Notes: a model not told the origin generated them from the letters alone. A stretch of 64,000 nt of DNA from Lithospermum erythrorhizon (GCA_019722365.1 JADFUC010000391.1:1116001-1180000), one strand, 5' to 3'; positions 34,943 through 47,684 are shown, counted from the stretch's first letter. Numbers and translations: made by a program.

Positions 34943-36283
34943 TAAGTAGCCTAGATTCAACCTTGTAGGGGGGCGAATATGTTTACGTTAAATTATTCCC
35001 TTTTGAGTTTTTTTAATTTAACAACGCTAATTATAATATAATAAGAACATGCTCTAATGAGCAACCCGATAACCTAAGCCGAGAATGATTAGGTCAACAA
35101 TAAAAACAACAAATGACAAGAATAAAATAATTATGACTCTAAAGTAAAAAGTAGGAAATAAGAAAAACAATACACAAGATATTGGCCGAGCCGTTCCCCT
35201 ATCGCCGACCGCTCTGGCTTTCCAACCTCTGGATTTTGGCAAAGAGCTAACTGGGCTTGAAGAAATGTTTGATTACACACAAGCAACTTCTCTCTCAAGC
35301 CTATTATCAAACACTTAGTCTCCACTAAATGACCTGCTACTCGCCATGATTTCAACTCCCAATCAACCTAGATCAGAACCCAAGACCACACTCTTTAGAT
35401 TTCAAAGTACTACTCAACCTAGAATAGTAACCCTATAAGCTCACACAAGGATTTCACTCAAAAACAATAAATGTTTGAGAAAGAATGAATTGTCACACAA
35501 CTCGAAACTCTCAAATAAAGATTACGGCAATAAATGTAGAGTTATGACTTTTTTGCCTTTGCTTATCAAAGAAATAAACGTAAATTGTGGTTCAAATAGT
35601 TAAAAAGTTGTTTAGGTTTTGAAAAGAGGAGGCTTATATAGTGCACAAATTTTGAGTCGGAAAGTAGCCCAGATCGTGACCCCCATCGAGACCAAGTGGT
35701 CTCGACGGTACCGACGACTGTGGCAACGCGCTATAAGCCTACTTCCTCAAGGCAGGGACCTTATCGAGAGGTCTGTGGTCTCATCATCGGGGATCTCTAT
35801 CGGCACCGGGTCTCGGGCGGGGCTTTCGATCACGTGACCCGAGACCCCTCTCGCGGGGTCTCGACGGTTCATGCTGTCAATTCCAAAATAACGATCGCTT
35901 TCAGTTTCAATTTCGAAACGAACGCCAATACGCCTATTTGCATTTACTCTACATGGATCAATCTATACTTAAGATTTGAAACTACGGACCTTCGTTTTCT
36001 TTCAAACACAATTAAGTTTAATGGCAAAAGTCTATACTCACAAATTTAAAACTACAAAATATTTAAAAGAGTTTCCTTACAAACGCCTATAAAAGAAAGA
36101 ACACGAGCTCAAAGGCTCAAGGCTTGCTTGACTCATCACGAGCCTCCAACTTCCCGATCAACAATTTTAGCACTCGAACTTATTTAGGAATAAACTCCGA
36201 ATACATGTTCACCGAAACGGGATTAAGCTCGATTAAACAATTTGTTATCTTCACAGGTTTGAATGGAATCCCATTATTCAACA
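34943..36283 (-). repeat. 3' LTR of the inner element
   Basis: It aligns with 43911-45231 over its whole length but with many small insertions and deletions. It includes a GC-rich block at 35660-35875 with repeated GGTCTCG/CGAGACC words. CTTATATAGTGCACAAATTT at 35633 may be the TATA region of the LTR in the plus direction. Confidence 0.85.
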
Positions 36284-36294
36284 AACTCCCCTTT
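36284..36294 (-). other. Polypurine tract of the inner element
   Basis: Read on the minus strand, AAAGGGGAGTT directly precedes the 3' LTR start TGTTGAATAATGGG. This is the usual position and composition of the plus-strand primer site in LTR retrotransposons. Confidence 0.75.
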
Positions 36295-38950
36295 GACGAT
36301 AACAAATTGACTCCCATGCCATGGGGTTAAAATGTAATACATAAAGCGACGCCCTCAACATAAGATTCCCAATGTTTCTTTTTATGAACAAAAACATCCA
36401 TGGACGATATAGGCAATGAAATACAATAAAGACGTAAGTAATAACGATAGATAATAAACACCAACACAAGCTATTGCATAAAAACATTCAACAACATGAC
36501 AAGAGAACCAAACACTAAAACGTAACCAACAAAAGCATGTCTAACATCTCTTTGAGATCATCACAAAAGGGTAGAAAATGTCTAAATAAGTCATAATACA
36601 TAAATAAGATAATTGTCCAAGCCATCATAGTCCTCTTCAATTGATCTTCGACCTCCGCCTCGGCTTCGTCAAAGAAGTGATCCCATACCATCCGCTGGGC
36701 CCTCATCATCAATGACGTAGCCTTCGATCCCAATCCCCAGAGCACCACTGTGTACTGACCGCTAACGCCGTCCTATCGCCCACTTCTGGCCTCATCATCC
36801 GGCAGCCAAATACTTGCGGGGTTTTCTAACTTTTCATTACCATCGCTAAAACAAAGAGAGGAATTTCATAATTCCTTCACATACCTTTAAGTTTTTGTTT
36901 TCTTTGATGATAATCCTTTGATTCTCCTCACGACTTGCTCAACAATGCTTAGTCTTGCCTCGTGGTCTTGAAATGTTTTACTTCACTTCCCGAGGAGCCT
37001 CATTGCCACCGTCATCATCTCCCTCTACATCATCATCATCATCCTCGCTATCCTCAAGTCCTCGCTGGCCATCATCCTCATCGTCCGAAAACACCGGATC
37101 CTCCAAGTCATCAACCTCCTCGAACCATTTCTCCCATAAGTGTTTCCTTCATCTTCACGTGTTCGCGATCTTAGCTTCCCACTTCCACCAAAGTCGTGAC
37201 ATTGCGGATACGCGACGGTGCAAGTCCAAGTGGTCTCAAGCATTCGACGCTGCTTCCCCAATTCTTGGCATACCCCTCGGAAACACCCTATCTCCTCCCA
37301 ATTCCCATGACGTTGCTGGAGCAAGATCCCGTAAGTAGTGTTGTCGCACGCTTCTTACTTAATGCCGTATATGAAGGCAACGTTAGAAATGGGTGTATTT
37401 ATCCGTCAAGCGACGCAAGAATTTGTAAGTCAGGAGTTCACCAACCGACTGGATTTCTATCCCCGAGAACTCCACGAACCACCTACTCATTACTAAAAAG
37501 CGTGTTCACAAACCTAGCTTCACCGTATACAAATAAAGCACGGAAGACAATCAACCACCCTTTCTTCCTATAACCATTTCTAAACCTCGACCATTATTAA
37601 CCACCGGTCACATCTTCCATTTAATTAATCTCATCACTTGAGGCCACATATCCACACAAAGATAACTTGCAAATCCATTTCGCACAACCAAATCATCTTT
37701 AAAATTTTTCAACTTATACCAGAAGATCTACCACTCAAACTCAACTCTAATGTTCGATTGTTACTTACTAGAAGCCACATGAATAACAACATAAAACAAA
37801 GAAAATAACCCAATCCTAGAAGATATCTGAGATTCCCCATACAATCCTCCCATTTAAATTTCACCAATTTTAACGGAAAGTACCCTCCAAATCTCCTCCA
37901 TCATAGTAGTAAATTATCAAGAATATCGGGTTTGCCAAGTCTTCCACTTTTCCCTCCTCTGTAGGTAATCGATTCACATTTTCATAAGCCTGGATTCGAG
38001 GAACTTCCACCTCGTATATAATAATACTTGGCTCAAGATTTTAGTTTTGGGTCCTTGCCCTCTTTTGGGTTGTTCTGTGGTTGTAAGCCATTTTGTGAGA
38101 GAATTCGAGTAGTGGAAACGGAGTTTAGATTTTCACCAGAAAAGTGCAATGAGCAATTTTGATTGTAGAATTTGTGAATTTTGATGAATTTAAGTGGCTG
38201 AAATAAATAACGCGCGGATTCGGGTGAATTGGGGTCGAAATTTTTGGAATCGTGGTCAAATGAAGTCGAAAAACTAATGAACGTATATAGATCGAAGTTC
38301 ATTTGCACCCATTCGAGACCTGTCCCGATGCAGTGTCTCGACGCGCGCTTATCGGTGGTTATAACTGCCATCAGACCATCTCGGCAGTGGGGGTCTCACG
38401 GTCTCGATCGGGGACAGTTTGTTCGAGACTCCTCATCGGTATATTGGGGTCTCTGGCCGGGGTCTCAAGACAATATGGCAAGTTCTTTAACATCTCCCAT
38501 CTGGACCCATCTCGGTATGGGGGTCTCTCGGCCGGGTCTCGATCAGATCAGGTAGTTGGACGAGACCTCATCGGAGAGTATTGTGGGTCTCAATGGGTCT
38601 CGGCGGCCGTGCATCGGAAGTCCTCATCCACTGACGGACCTCATCGGGACCAAGTGGGTCGACAGGTCTCTCATCCCACACACATAAAAGACCATTCATA
38701 CATCCACCAAACCTCCACACAAATCAACGCATCAAGCAAATCTCCACAACACTCAAAAAACAACCCCAAGCACATCCAATCAAAGCAAACAACCAACATC
38801 CCAAATCACCATTGATTTCACCAACGACACGCAATCATAACCTCTAATATCCACTTAGCGCCCTCAACCAATCCAATCCACAACCATTTGACACTCTACT
38901 ATTCGCTCATCATCCCAATATAACAATATAGACATAATTTTAAGCACGTA
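36295..38950 (-). other. Extra region between pol and 3' LTR of the inner element
   Basis: About 2.7 kb separate the end of RNase H from the polypurine tract. Minus-strand reading around 37025-37324 contains an acidic stretch (EDSEDDDDD-like in one frame). The region 38290-38670 is GC-rich and packed with GGTCTC/GAGACC words like those in the LTRs. Sireviruses often carry an extra envelope-like or unknown frame here, but I cannot recognise one; the region may also contain a further insertion. Confidence 0.4.
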
Positions 38951-41900
38951 GCGACGCAACAACATACAAGACAAGGTACGATAAGATAAATTATTTACTA
39001 GAAGATCAAGCATCCCTAGCTCACGCTTTCTAATACGGTTAAATTGATCCTCGGTAATGTTTGCAGGAAGATGTCCGCAAGTCAATTCATTTGTCCCTAC
39101 TCTAACTCGAGATCAATGTTTCCTTTTTTGCACATGGTCCTGATTTAAGCTGACGATTTAATTTCAGCGGTTTGGTCCCGAGTGTCGTACCGGATTCTGG
39201 CAATATTTATGGCACTTGCGCTAGTCACATAACACCGAACTGGCTCATTTGATCCCCGAAATCCTCCAAGGCCTGTTTTTCCATCCAAAGTACTCAGCAA
39301 CACACCCCCTCACCACCATACTGGCCTCCGCCGACACGCAACACTATTTCATTTCGCTAGACCACGGCGCCGAGGCTATGTCCTAAGAAGCGACATGTCC
39401 TAATTGCACTTCCTACCGTCACAAGATCCCAAGCAGGTAACCGCATCCGAGCATCCCACAAGTTCAAGTTTCTGCTCATCGGATACCAAAGCCCATACTA
39501 ATCGTCTCTTTCACGTAATCGGGCGATCCTTTTTAACCGCTTTAAGACGAGACTCTTTAGACATGCTTGAAACGAGCACAAACACACGGCAAACATAATA
39601 TCGGGTCTGTAAGCTCTGCAGATAAAAAGTTAAAGACTACCAACTACAATTGGTTATTTTGTCCATCACACTAGTACCTCGTCTGGCCCTGTCTGAAGCC
39701 ATTGATGCTCCACATGGGAGTTCCGATCACTTTTGCATCTTTCCATCCCTCGACTTCTTTACGAAGTTCTTTCGAGAACTTCATTGCTTAATACGTCCAC
39801 CATTCGCTTTTACTTCGAGTCCGAGGAAGAAATTCACCTCCCATCATGCCTAACTTTTAACTCACTATTATCATTTTAGCAAATTCTTCACACAAACCAT
39901 TAGAACGAAATAATATCACTGACATAAATTTGAACTACTATGACGTTGCCTGCTTAAGTGAAAGTCAATCTGCCTTTCCCTTTTCGAACCCATTCGCAAC
40001 TACAACGCGTGTTTAACCTCTCATACCAAGCTCTAGTGCTTGTTTTAAACCGTAAAGTGCTTTATCTAGTTTGAAAACGCGAGCCAGGATAATTAGATCT
40101 TCAAAACCCTAGAGGTTGTTTTACAAAAACTTCCTCATCTAAAGAAACTATTTAAACGCGCTTTTTGACATCCATTTGGTGTAGTTTGAAATCCATGTGA
40201 CAATGAAAAGCTAGAATAATACTTAATGGATCTCCAACTCTAGGCCACCGAGCAAAAGTTTCATCAAAATCGACTCTTTCCGATTGATTATAACCTTGAA
40301 CAAGACGACTTTTTATTTACTAAAATAACACCTAAGCTGCCAAGTTTATTTCTAAAACCCATTTAGTCCCAATAATGGTTTTATCGAAAGGTTTTTCAAC
40401 TAAATGCCAAACTTTACATCTTCAAATTGTTCAAGTTCTTTGCATGTATAAACCAACCGACCTTCTGTGAGCTTGCGAATATTAAGAGGGCACTACTGGT
40501 ATACAAAAGCACTACGGGAGACAAACATTATTTAGAGAGGATCAGACATTCTTTGAGATATCACCAAGAATGCAGATCCTGTGGGATGACCTCGATGACT
40601 GCCTCCCCTAGGAACATCTTCTGTGTCCGCCCACGAGATAATCTCCATCCACATCTCAAGGGTCACGACATGATTATTGGCTTCCCATAATCGACGCTCT
40701 CAAGCTGATGCTCGGTTTCGAGGCTCATCACTTATAAATTCTATCCACATTAACATCTAATGAATCATCCTCATCTAATACAACTTTTCAACAAACGGAT
40801 TAGATTCATCAAAGCAATACTTAGATTCTTTCGCGACACATCGATCCTTTTATTGCGTATTTATACGCCTTACTGCTTTTAGAATAACCAAGAAAGATTG
40901 CCTCATTAGATTTAGCTGCCAAATTTACCCAATCTATCTTTGGTGTTTAGAATAAAGCATTTACATCCAAAAAACTTTAAAGTAATCAATGGGATCTTAC
41001 CATACCTTCCAAAAAGTCAGAAGAGTCTATCAAGAATAAAGGTCTTAAATACCTTTGGCCGGGATGTATGCGTGAAGACGCGGTGTCCACTAAGATGTCC
41101 CCAAAAGTACTTTGGCAAAAGCTTGTGCTCATTCAACACGGTGCGACTCATTTTGACAGTCCTATTCTTTCGCCTCCACGACTCCATTTCATTGAGGTGT
41201 CTGTGCCGAAAAGTCAGTGCTGATTTCCATACTCCCACAAAACATATCGAACTCCTCATTTTCGAACTCACCTCCGTGATCGCCTCCTATGGCTTTGGAT
41301 TTTGAATCCCTGCTCATGACCTTCTACACAACTTAGCAAACTTTAAACGCATCACTTTATTAGCAAGGCCAATTACCCAAGTAAACCTCGAGTAATTCCG
41401 TCCACAATAACAAAAACATATTTGCTCACCTAAACTCAATATCCATCTCACCAAACAAGTCCATACGTGAAGAAATCAAGCACACGGCTCGATTTAAACA
41501 AGATTTAAAGCGCTTAAACGACGCATTTATGCATTTTACCGAGTCGACACGACGCAAAGTTTAACCTTTTATACGATTAGGGTAGGCCTCTAACACGTGA
41601 GTTTTATGCAATTTAGATAACATTTCAATACTAGTACGGCTCAACCGAATGATGCCATTGTAAACTCACGCCATCACGTGCACTACATTCATGCAAATAT
41701 TACTCGCTCAACCTAATCAAAATTAACATAATACATTATTCGACGATAATCCATGTACAAATAAAATCTAAGATGAAGTATTTGAAAATAATACACTTAT
41801 GTTTTAAAAAACTTAACTTCATAATCATTTTCACACACCGTATTAATATCTTGAAGAAATTAAACTTCACGCCATCAACAAGTAAAGTATTTTAATTTTG

Positions 41901-42060
41901 AAACAATCCTTTCTACCAATACATCTCTTTACTTCCAGCATTTTATTTAAGCTATTGCTTCATAATCCTGCCGCTTCCAACCGCCTGCTTCAAGCTTTAA
42001 AAAGAGCGTAGCATCTCCCGTCATATGCTCGAACATCCGCTTATCCACCATCCAAAGCGT
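38951..42060 (-). pseudogene. Decayed pol of the inner element
   Basis: On the minus strand the copia order is readable: protease motif MVDSGCSSHMTGD-like text at 42011-42055 (with frame changes), integrase C-terminal part at 41017-41271 (VLNEHKLLPKYFWG), FLGYSK region near 40880-40950, RT region near 40030-40420 (ALYGLKQA-like text) and RNase H/end of pol near 38990-39450, ending with EDQFNRIRKRELGMLD. Stops and frame shifts occur throughout; no functional protein can result. Confidence 0.75.
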
Positions 42061-42779
42061 TTTCTTTTCGACGAAGCGGCCCTCCTACAACACAAATTTC
42101 AATTTCTGCCCAGGTACCCAATGCATCGGGTCCCTGGTTAGTGAGGATGGATTTTCTTACTTATCCATTTAGGTCTTGTGAGACTTGGGGACATAAGTGC
42201 GTGCCCATTCTCACTAACCGCTTGCATCGACATTTGAAGACTTATGATTTCCTTTTTTCAATAAGTGCAGTGAAACGCTGTCTTACTTAATTTAATACCG
42301 GATGCATTTAAGCCACATTGAGCCGATAGGAGTTATCGCTTGAATAGCCTAACCCTTTTTGTCGGGTTGACAACGCTGGAGCCTCAAGAATTTCATTTAA
42401 CTTGTTTGTTCTCACGGTGCGCGAAATGGCAGATTAGCCAACATTTTCTCCAACCAATCTTTTTAAGATTTTGCTTAAGCTCCAATTTTCAAGAAAAACC
42501 GTCATTTTTCAAATTGGAATCAAGGCTTTAACAAAGTAACTTCATTCTCAAGAGAGTTGTTTTCAAGCGAGCAAGCTTTTTATTAGTTTTTGAAAGTTCT
42601 TTATTCTTTTAAGCAATTCTTCAAAAGCCTTTCTAATAACTCGTTATAATTGTTGCTTTGTATTTCAAAATACCATTTATTTCTCATCATCACTAGCGAG
42701 GTCATCATCCGAGGAGAAATAGCCATGAGATACCTCCATCAGTTCAGGCTACGAGACACCATGCAAGTTTCATTCTAGC

Positions 42780-43853
42780 CCGACTCGCCTCCGGATTCAC
42801 ATCCTGGCCTTGTTGCAAGTTTTACTGTCGGGGACCTCTTTGGCTGGGCAATCCGCCTTTGAAATGTCCTGCCATATATTCAAAGCACGCGATCTCTTTG
42901 ATTTTCCTTCGCCTTGCCTCTCTATTTCCTTTTCTCGTGATTATCATATCTCTTGAAGCTTTATGACCATGATCATTGTCGCTTCTTTTGAACTCGAGAA
43001 ACCTTTTGAAGTTTCTTGTATGCTACGGCCATATTTCATCATTCGCCACTGGCTTTTCTCTATGAATTTTTGTACTTTGGCCATAAGAGCCACTTTCTGT
43101 CTCCTTATTTCTCGAGCCTGTTTTTGGCGATGATTTCTTCGCTTTCAAGGAACCAACGAGCTCTTTGAGCGGGAAGAATCTTGATATCTTTGGCTTCATT
43201 GATCAGACAAACCTTTTGGCCGAACTCGATCGACGGCTTCTAAGATTCTTCCATTTACTTCTTCCAAGGAGAAAGTCTTCTGTGAGAATCCAAGTTGTCA
43301 GATGATGTATCAACCTTGACGATATCTTCGACGGACTCTCCCCGATACATTTCATGTTTGATATTCCTTGTCAAAAGTCGACTGCGTGGTTTTCACTTGA
43401 CTAGAACCAATGCTAGTGTGTTTCAACAAGTCCTATTTCCTGCCGACTACATCCCTTAACTCGAAAGATATTCTCTTTTCCGTTACATCAGATTGCTGGT
43501 AACATGATGGCCTTGAATTTAACTCCACCTTTTGAGTTCCTCATCCTTAGTACTCCATCCTCTTTCTTTATCCACATCCTCCATTGAACTTCTATCAAGC
43601 GCGGCTACCAATTCTCTTTATGTCGCCTTCCACTTCTTCGTCAAATTCCTATGAAGCCCAAGCCAAGAATTTGACATTTCATTGGAAATTGCTGACCATG
43701 ATTATTCTCCATAATTTGTAGTCGATGCTTTGTACACGAGTACTTAAACGCTGCTGCACTAATAATCATAGTTTGATCCGCTGCCAGCCGCGGCCCCGCA
43801 TCACCTACCTTCAACACAGTGCCCCGAGCTACCAATATTCTGCTACTACCCAT
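42780..43853 (-). pseudogene. Decayed gag of the inner element
   Basis: It starts with ATGGGTAGTAGC at 43853, 43 bases after the primer-binding site. A relic of the CCHC zinc knuckle is at about 42835-42885 (CFEYMAGHFKG). The frame is broken in many places. Confidence 0.6.
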
Positions 43854-43895
43854 GATCCTTTCTACAAGATTTTAAGCTTAATTACGTGTAACACG

Positions 43896-43908
43896 GGCTC
43901 CGATACCA
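43896..43908 (-). other. Primer-binding site of the inner element
   Basis: TGGTATCGGAGCC on the minus strand lies two bases inside the 5' LTR. It differs by one base from the TGGTATCAGAGC sequence complementary to initiator methionine tRNA that copia elements use. Confidence 0.85.
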
Positions 43909-43910
43909 CC

Positions 43911-45231
43911 TGTTAGCCTAGATTCAACCTGTAGGGGGCGTAATAAGGCTTTTTACGTTAAATTATTCCTTTTTTTGGAGTTTTAATTCTAACAACGCGA
44001 ATTACAATATAATAAGAATATGTTCTAACGCGATAACCCGATAACTCCAAGCCGAGAATGATTAACAACAATAAACAACAAAATGATTAGTACAAAATAA
44101 TTATGACTTAAAGTAAAAAGTAGGAAGAAGAAAACAATACACAGATATTAGCGAAGCTTCGTTCCCTATCAAGCCGACCGTCGGCTTTCCAACCTCTATT
44201 TTGCAGAAAGATAACTAATGGGCCAGTTAAATGCTTGATACACACAAGCAACTTCTCTGCCTATTATCAAACACTTAGTCTCCACTAATGACCTAAGCTA
44301 CCCGCTATGATTTCAACTCCCAATCAACCTAGATCGGGAACCCAAGAACACACTCTTAGGATTTCAAAGTACTACTCAACCTAATAAGAACCCTATGCTT
44401 CCCACACAAAAGTGATTTCACTCAAAACACAAATGTTTGAGAAAGAATGAATTATCATTATCAACTTGAAACTCTCAATAAAGATTATGAAGTAATAAAT
44501 GCGAAAGCATGAATTTCTTTTGGCTCATTATCGGAAGAAATAATGCTCGAAATTAGTGGTTCAAGAAGGTAAAAGTTGTTTAGGTTTCAAAAGCAGGGGC
44601 TTATATAGTGCACAAATTTCAGCCGAAAAGTAGCCTCGTGATCGTGACCCTGACATCGGTACTGTGGGCCTCTGGCGAGCCTCGCATGACTGGGGTGGCA
44701 ACCCGCTATAAGCCCGGGCTCAGACCTTTATCGGCGCTCAGCACTGATCATTTGGGATTCTATCGGCAACGGGTCTCGGGCGGGGTCTCGACACGCGACC
44801 GAGACCCTCTCGGGGCGGTCTCGACGGTTCATAGCCAATTCCAAATAATTGATTTGCTTAGCCTAATTTAAACGAATGCCACACACTATTCGTACGAGAC
44901 TTAACTATTTAATCAATCTATACTTAAACTACGACTCGCTTCAAACACAATTAAGTTTAAATGGCAAGTCTATACTCACAAATGAAAACTACAAAATACT
45001 TAAAAAGAGTTTCCTTACAAACGCCTATAAAAAAAGAAGAACACGAGTTCTGAAGGTTTCGCGCTTGTTTGACTCATCAACGAGCCTCCCGAACTTCCCG
45101 ATCAACAATTTTAGCACTTGAACTTATTTAGAATAAACCTCGAATACATGTTCACTCGAAAACGGATTACCATTAAACAATTTTAGTTATTTTCAAAAAT
45201 AGGCTCAATGGAATCCCCATTATTTTCAACA
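43911..45231 (-). repeat. 5' LTR of the inner element
   Basis: It begins in plus orientation at TGTTAGCCTAGATTCAACC and ends at TTTTCAACA, matching 34943-36283. The GC-rich block with GGTCTCG words is at 44640-44830. Confidence 0.85.
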
Positions 45232-45237
45232 AGACGC

Positions 45238-46234
45238 GGAACGGGAAGATAGTTGACTATTCAAACCTCCATATATTCGGAAGTCCTGTGTACGTAATGT
45301 ACAATGCCTAAGAAACAACCAAGCCAGATCCAAAATCTAGAAAATGTATGTTATTTGGGTTTCTCAGAAGAATTACTTCAATAAAATCTTGTGTCGCTTC
45401 AACATGCAAGATTGTAAGTCAATTTCTACCCCTCTTCCTGTGAATTTCAAGTTATCCCCGGGCACGTTGGCCCCAGCAACAAGAGGAAAGTAAGGAAACG
45501 CCTCGTGTACCGCATGACAAGAAATGGGTGCCTCTTAATGTTCAAGTAATATGAGTATATGCCATACATCGGGCATGCTAAATGTGAACAAGTAGTAGAG
45601 ATATATGGCTAATTCGAAGCGAAAGATTGAGTATCAAGTACAGAGTTCTAAGATACGCCAAAGGAACCTCAAATGCCGTGACATGCCATGGAGGACGATT
45701 TTACAAGCAGCGGTTATGGTCGACCTCGGATTGCGTGACTCGATAAAGAGGAAATCTACCATGTGTGCTTGCGGTTTGTGCCTGGTCAAAATTACAAAGT
45801 GTCAGCTCTATCTACAAATGTAAGTAGAATATACGGCAGCCTACACAAGCTCGCAAGCGAAGCCGCTTGATTCAAAGGTTATCGAGGGAGCCAAGCACAA
45901 AACAAGAATGTATTACCTTGTTTTGTGACAATCAGAAATACCAGATATTGCAAGTGAACTTACCTTTCATTCCTGACGGCTATCATCGAGCGCATTATCA
46001 CTTTGTTCGAAAAAGCGGAAATAGTGGAACCATGTATACGAGAAGACTACACTAAAAGAGAATCCCTACGACTATACATGACAAAGACAAATAACACGAC
46101 AAATTTATTTATGCTCTAACTTTTAGTGGCCTCGATAAACAAGCATCTCAAGAACGCGAAAGGCAAAAGTGAAACAATAGTGAAATGAAGTATCGACGAT
46201 CTTCAATGAATCTTCAAGCCGAGATTACAATCGG
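45238..46234 (+). pseudogene. Integrase end and RNase H of the outer copia element
   Basis: Right of the inner element the outer element resumes with HIFGSPVYVMYN and KPDPKSRKC (about 45260-45360). The text then goes directly to YFNKIL and STPLPVNFKL (45370-45460), then RNase H relics (LRDSIKRKSTM near 45740; ITLFCDNQ and HYHFVRK near 45910-46010) in changing frames. The reverse transcriptase between these parts is absent. Confidence 0.75.
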
Positions 46235-46468
46235 TGGTTTCTATTTAAGAAATAATAATCAATATTATTTATAAGATTAAATATTAAAAGTACGAATCTT
46301 TATTATTTCTCCATTCCTCTTGTTTAAGGATAGTATTAATTTATCTAACTATAAATAGACGCAGCAGTATGTAATAAGATGTAAAAAATTATATTTTCTT
46401 TCAGTTTCTATCATATATATATATATATTAGGTCATATTTCTATTCTATCATAAAATCAATCACAACA
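46235..46468 (+). repeat. 3' LTR of the outer copia element
   Basis: It matches the 5' LTR at 31800-32036, from TGGTTTCTATTTAAGAAAT to CAATCACAACA, with a similar TATAAATAGAC and TA run. Confidence 0.75.
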
Positions 46469-47684
46469 TCAACCATATATCTTATTGTCTAAGAAGATCA
46501 TGAAAAGGAAAAAAAACTGGAACTTGATCCGCTTTCTTTGAATTTTTGGAGTTTTAAATCTAAATAATTTTAATTTGATTTCAAGGGTAGTGATGTGTTT
46601 ATGATATTTTGATTTGTTATTTTAGGTATTTATGTTCATATTGGTTATTTGAAAATGGTTGTTTAGTTGTCAAATTAATTCAATTATACTTGTCTAATGG
46701 GGTACATTAAATTTAATTGAATTAAGGATAATGGATAAGCTTTGGATGCTAGTTCTAAGTAGTGATGTTATTGGTTTAGTTTCGGATTTTTAGGTCCGGA
46801 TCTTAGGTATTGATTGGTATCATGATCGAGTAAAAATTTTAGACAAAAATTGGTTCGATATACTGTCACTTGGTTTTTCCAATTTGGATCTCGAATCTCC
46901 TGGCCCACCAACAACTTTAATTCCAAGCTACCACCAATGCTCATGGATGTTGTCTCATCCTTTTTGGTTGTGCCATTGCCATTGTTGAAGGTGGCAATGG
47001 TGGTGCTATGGAGCTCACTACATTTTTATTCTCTTTTAAGTAGATGTAATATTTTGATTAATTCATTTTGTTATGCTTCTATTTTGATATGTTCATCACT
47101 AAAAGATGGTCTAGTTTATATGCTCAAAATGAATAAATGTTTATATTTAAATGACACGTATAACATTTATGTTTAAAACTTACACCCAATTCTAACTCAG
47201 GATCTCATCCTCACCTAGCGGTTTGGTCCTCTACCCTCTTTCGATCGAACTTGTTATATGCATCTCCAAACATCAAACAAACCACCAACAAATAATTGTA
47301 GCCTCCCATAGCGGAAAGGCAATGTGAAATTGAAATTATTGCTGGCTCCTACAGAAGAATAAGTCACGGACAACGTAAATGGCAGTAACAAAACGACAAT
47401 TTGCTCCTATTCACTATTCTCTCTTCATGTGTCTCCACAAAACATTGAAACAACAAATTATTCATCAAATATTTGTCCCTTTGCAATTGTTTCACATGAT
47501 CAGCTCTGCTGTCTCCCAGAATCTACATTAAACAACCAATTACTACTACTACTAGTACTACTACTACTACTACTATATGAATTATTTCATTTAATCTTTA
47601 TAACCATCCATTTTCAAGAATCTTTTATTTGATTCACATTTTCTTTCATTTCTAGTAAAAGGGTGTTGTTTAAATTGTTTCAAA
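46469..47684. other. Promoter side of the AGP gene; no gene seen
   Basis: AT-rich sequence without recognisable genes. A CTA trinucleotide microsatellite (ACTACTACTACTAGTACTAC...) lies at 47543-47576, about 110 bases before the AGP start, probably in the leader. The frame at 46850-47176 has no recognisable domain. Confidence 0.5.

Larger units (their letters stand above)
34943..45231 (-). mobile_element. Inner Sirevirus-like Ty1/copia retrotransposon
   Basis: A 10.3-kb element in minus orientation sits inside the outer element. Evidence: two LTRs of about 1.33 kb (43911-45231 as 5' LTR, 34943-36283 as 3' LTR); a primer-binding site TGGTATCGGAGCC next to the 5' LTR; a polypurine tract AAAGGGGAGTT next to the 3' LTR; and the direct repeat AGACGC at 34937-34942 and 45232-45237. 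LTR ends are TGTTGAA...CTAACA when read in element orientation. Gag, protease, integrase, RT and RNase H relics follow in that order on the minus strand, all broken. Size, long LTRs, CSSHMTGD protease motif and about 2.7 kb between pol and the 3' LTR point to the Sirevirus (Maximus/SIRE) lineage. Confidence 0.85.
31800..46468 (+). mobile_element. Outer Ty1/copia retrotransposon, interrupted and lacking RT
   Basis: Two related repeats of about 235 bases (31800-32036 and 46235-46468) enclose plus-strand remnants of a copia element in the order gag, protease, integrase, then RNase H. Between integrase and RNase H a 10.3-kb second element is inserted at 34943-45231. The reverse transcriptase is missing: right of the insertion, integrase C-terminal text (HIFGSPVYVMYN, KPDPKSRKC) passes within about 40 codons to the region after RT (YFNKIL, then STPLPVNFKLS). 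No target duplication could be verified at the outer ends. All reading frames are broken. Confidence 0.8.

Noticed and set aside
35619..36049. Host genes in the open frames of the LTR
   Set aside because: They lie inside the inner LTR, which is repeated at 44.6 kb with different frames.
46850..47176. 108-codon frame upstream of the AGP gene
   Set aside because: No recognisable domain; composition like non-coding spacer.
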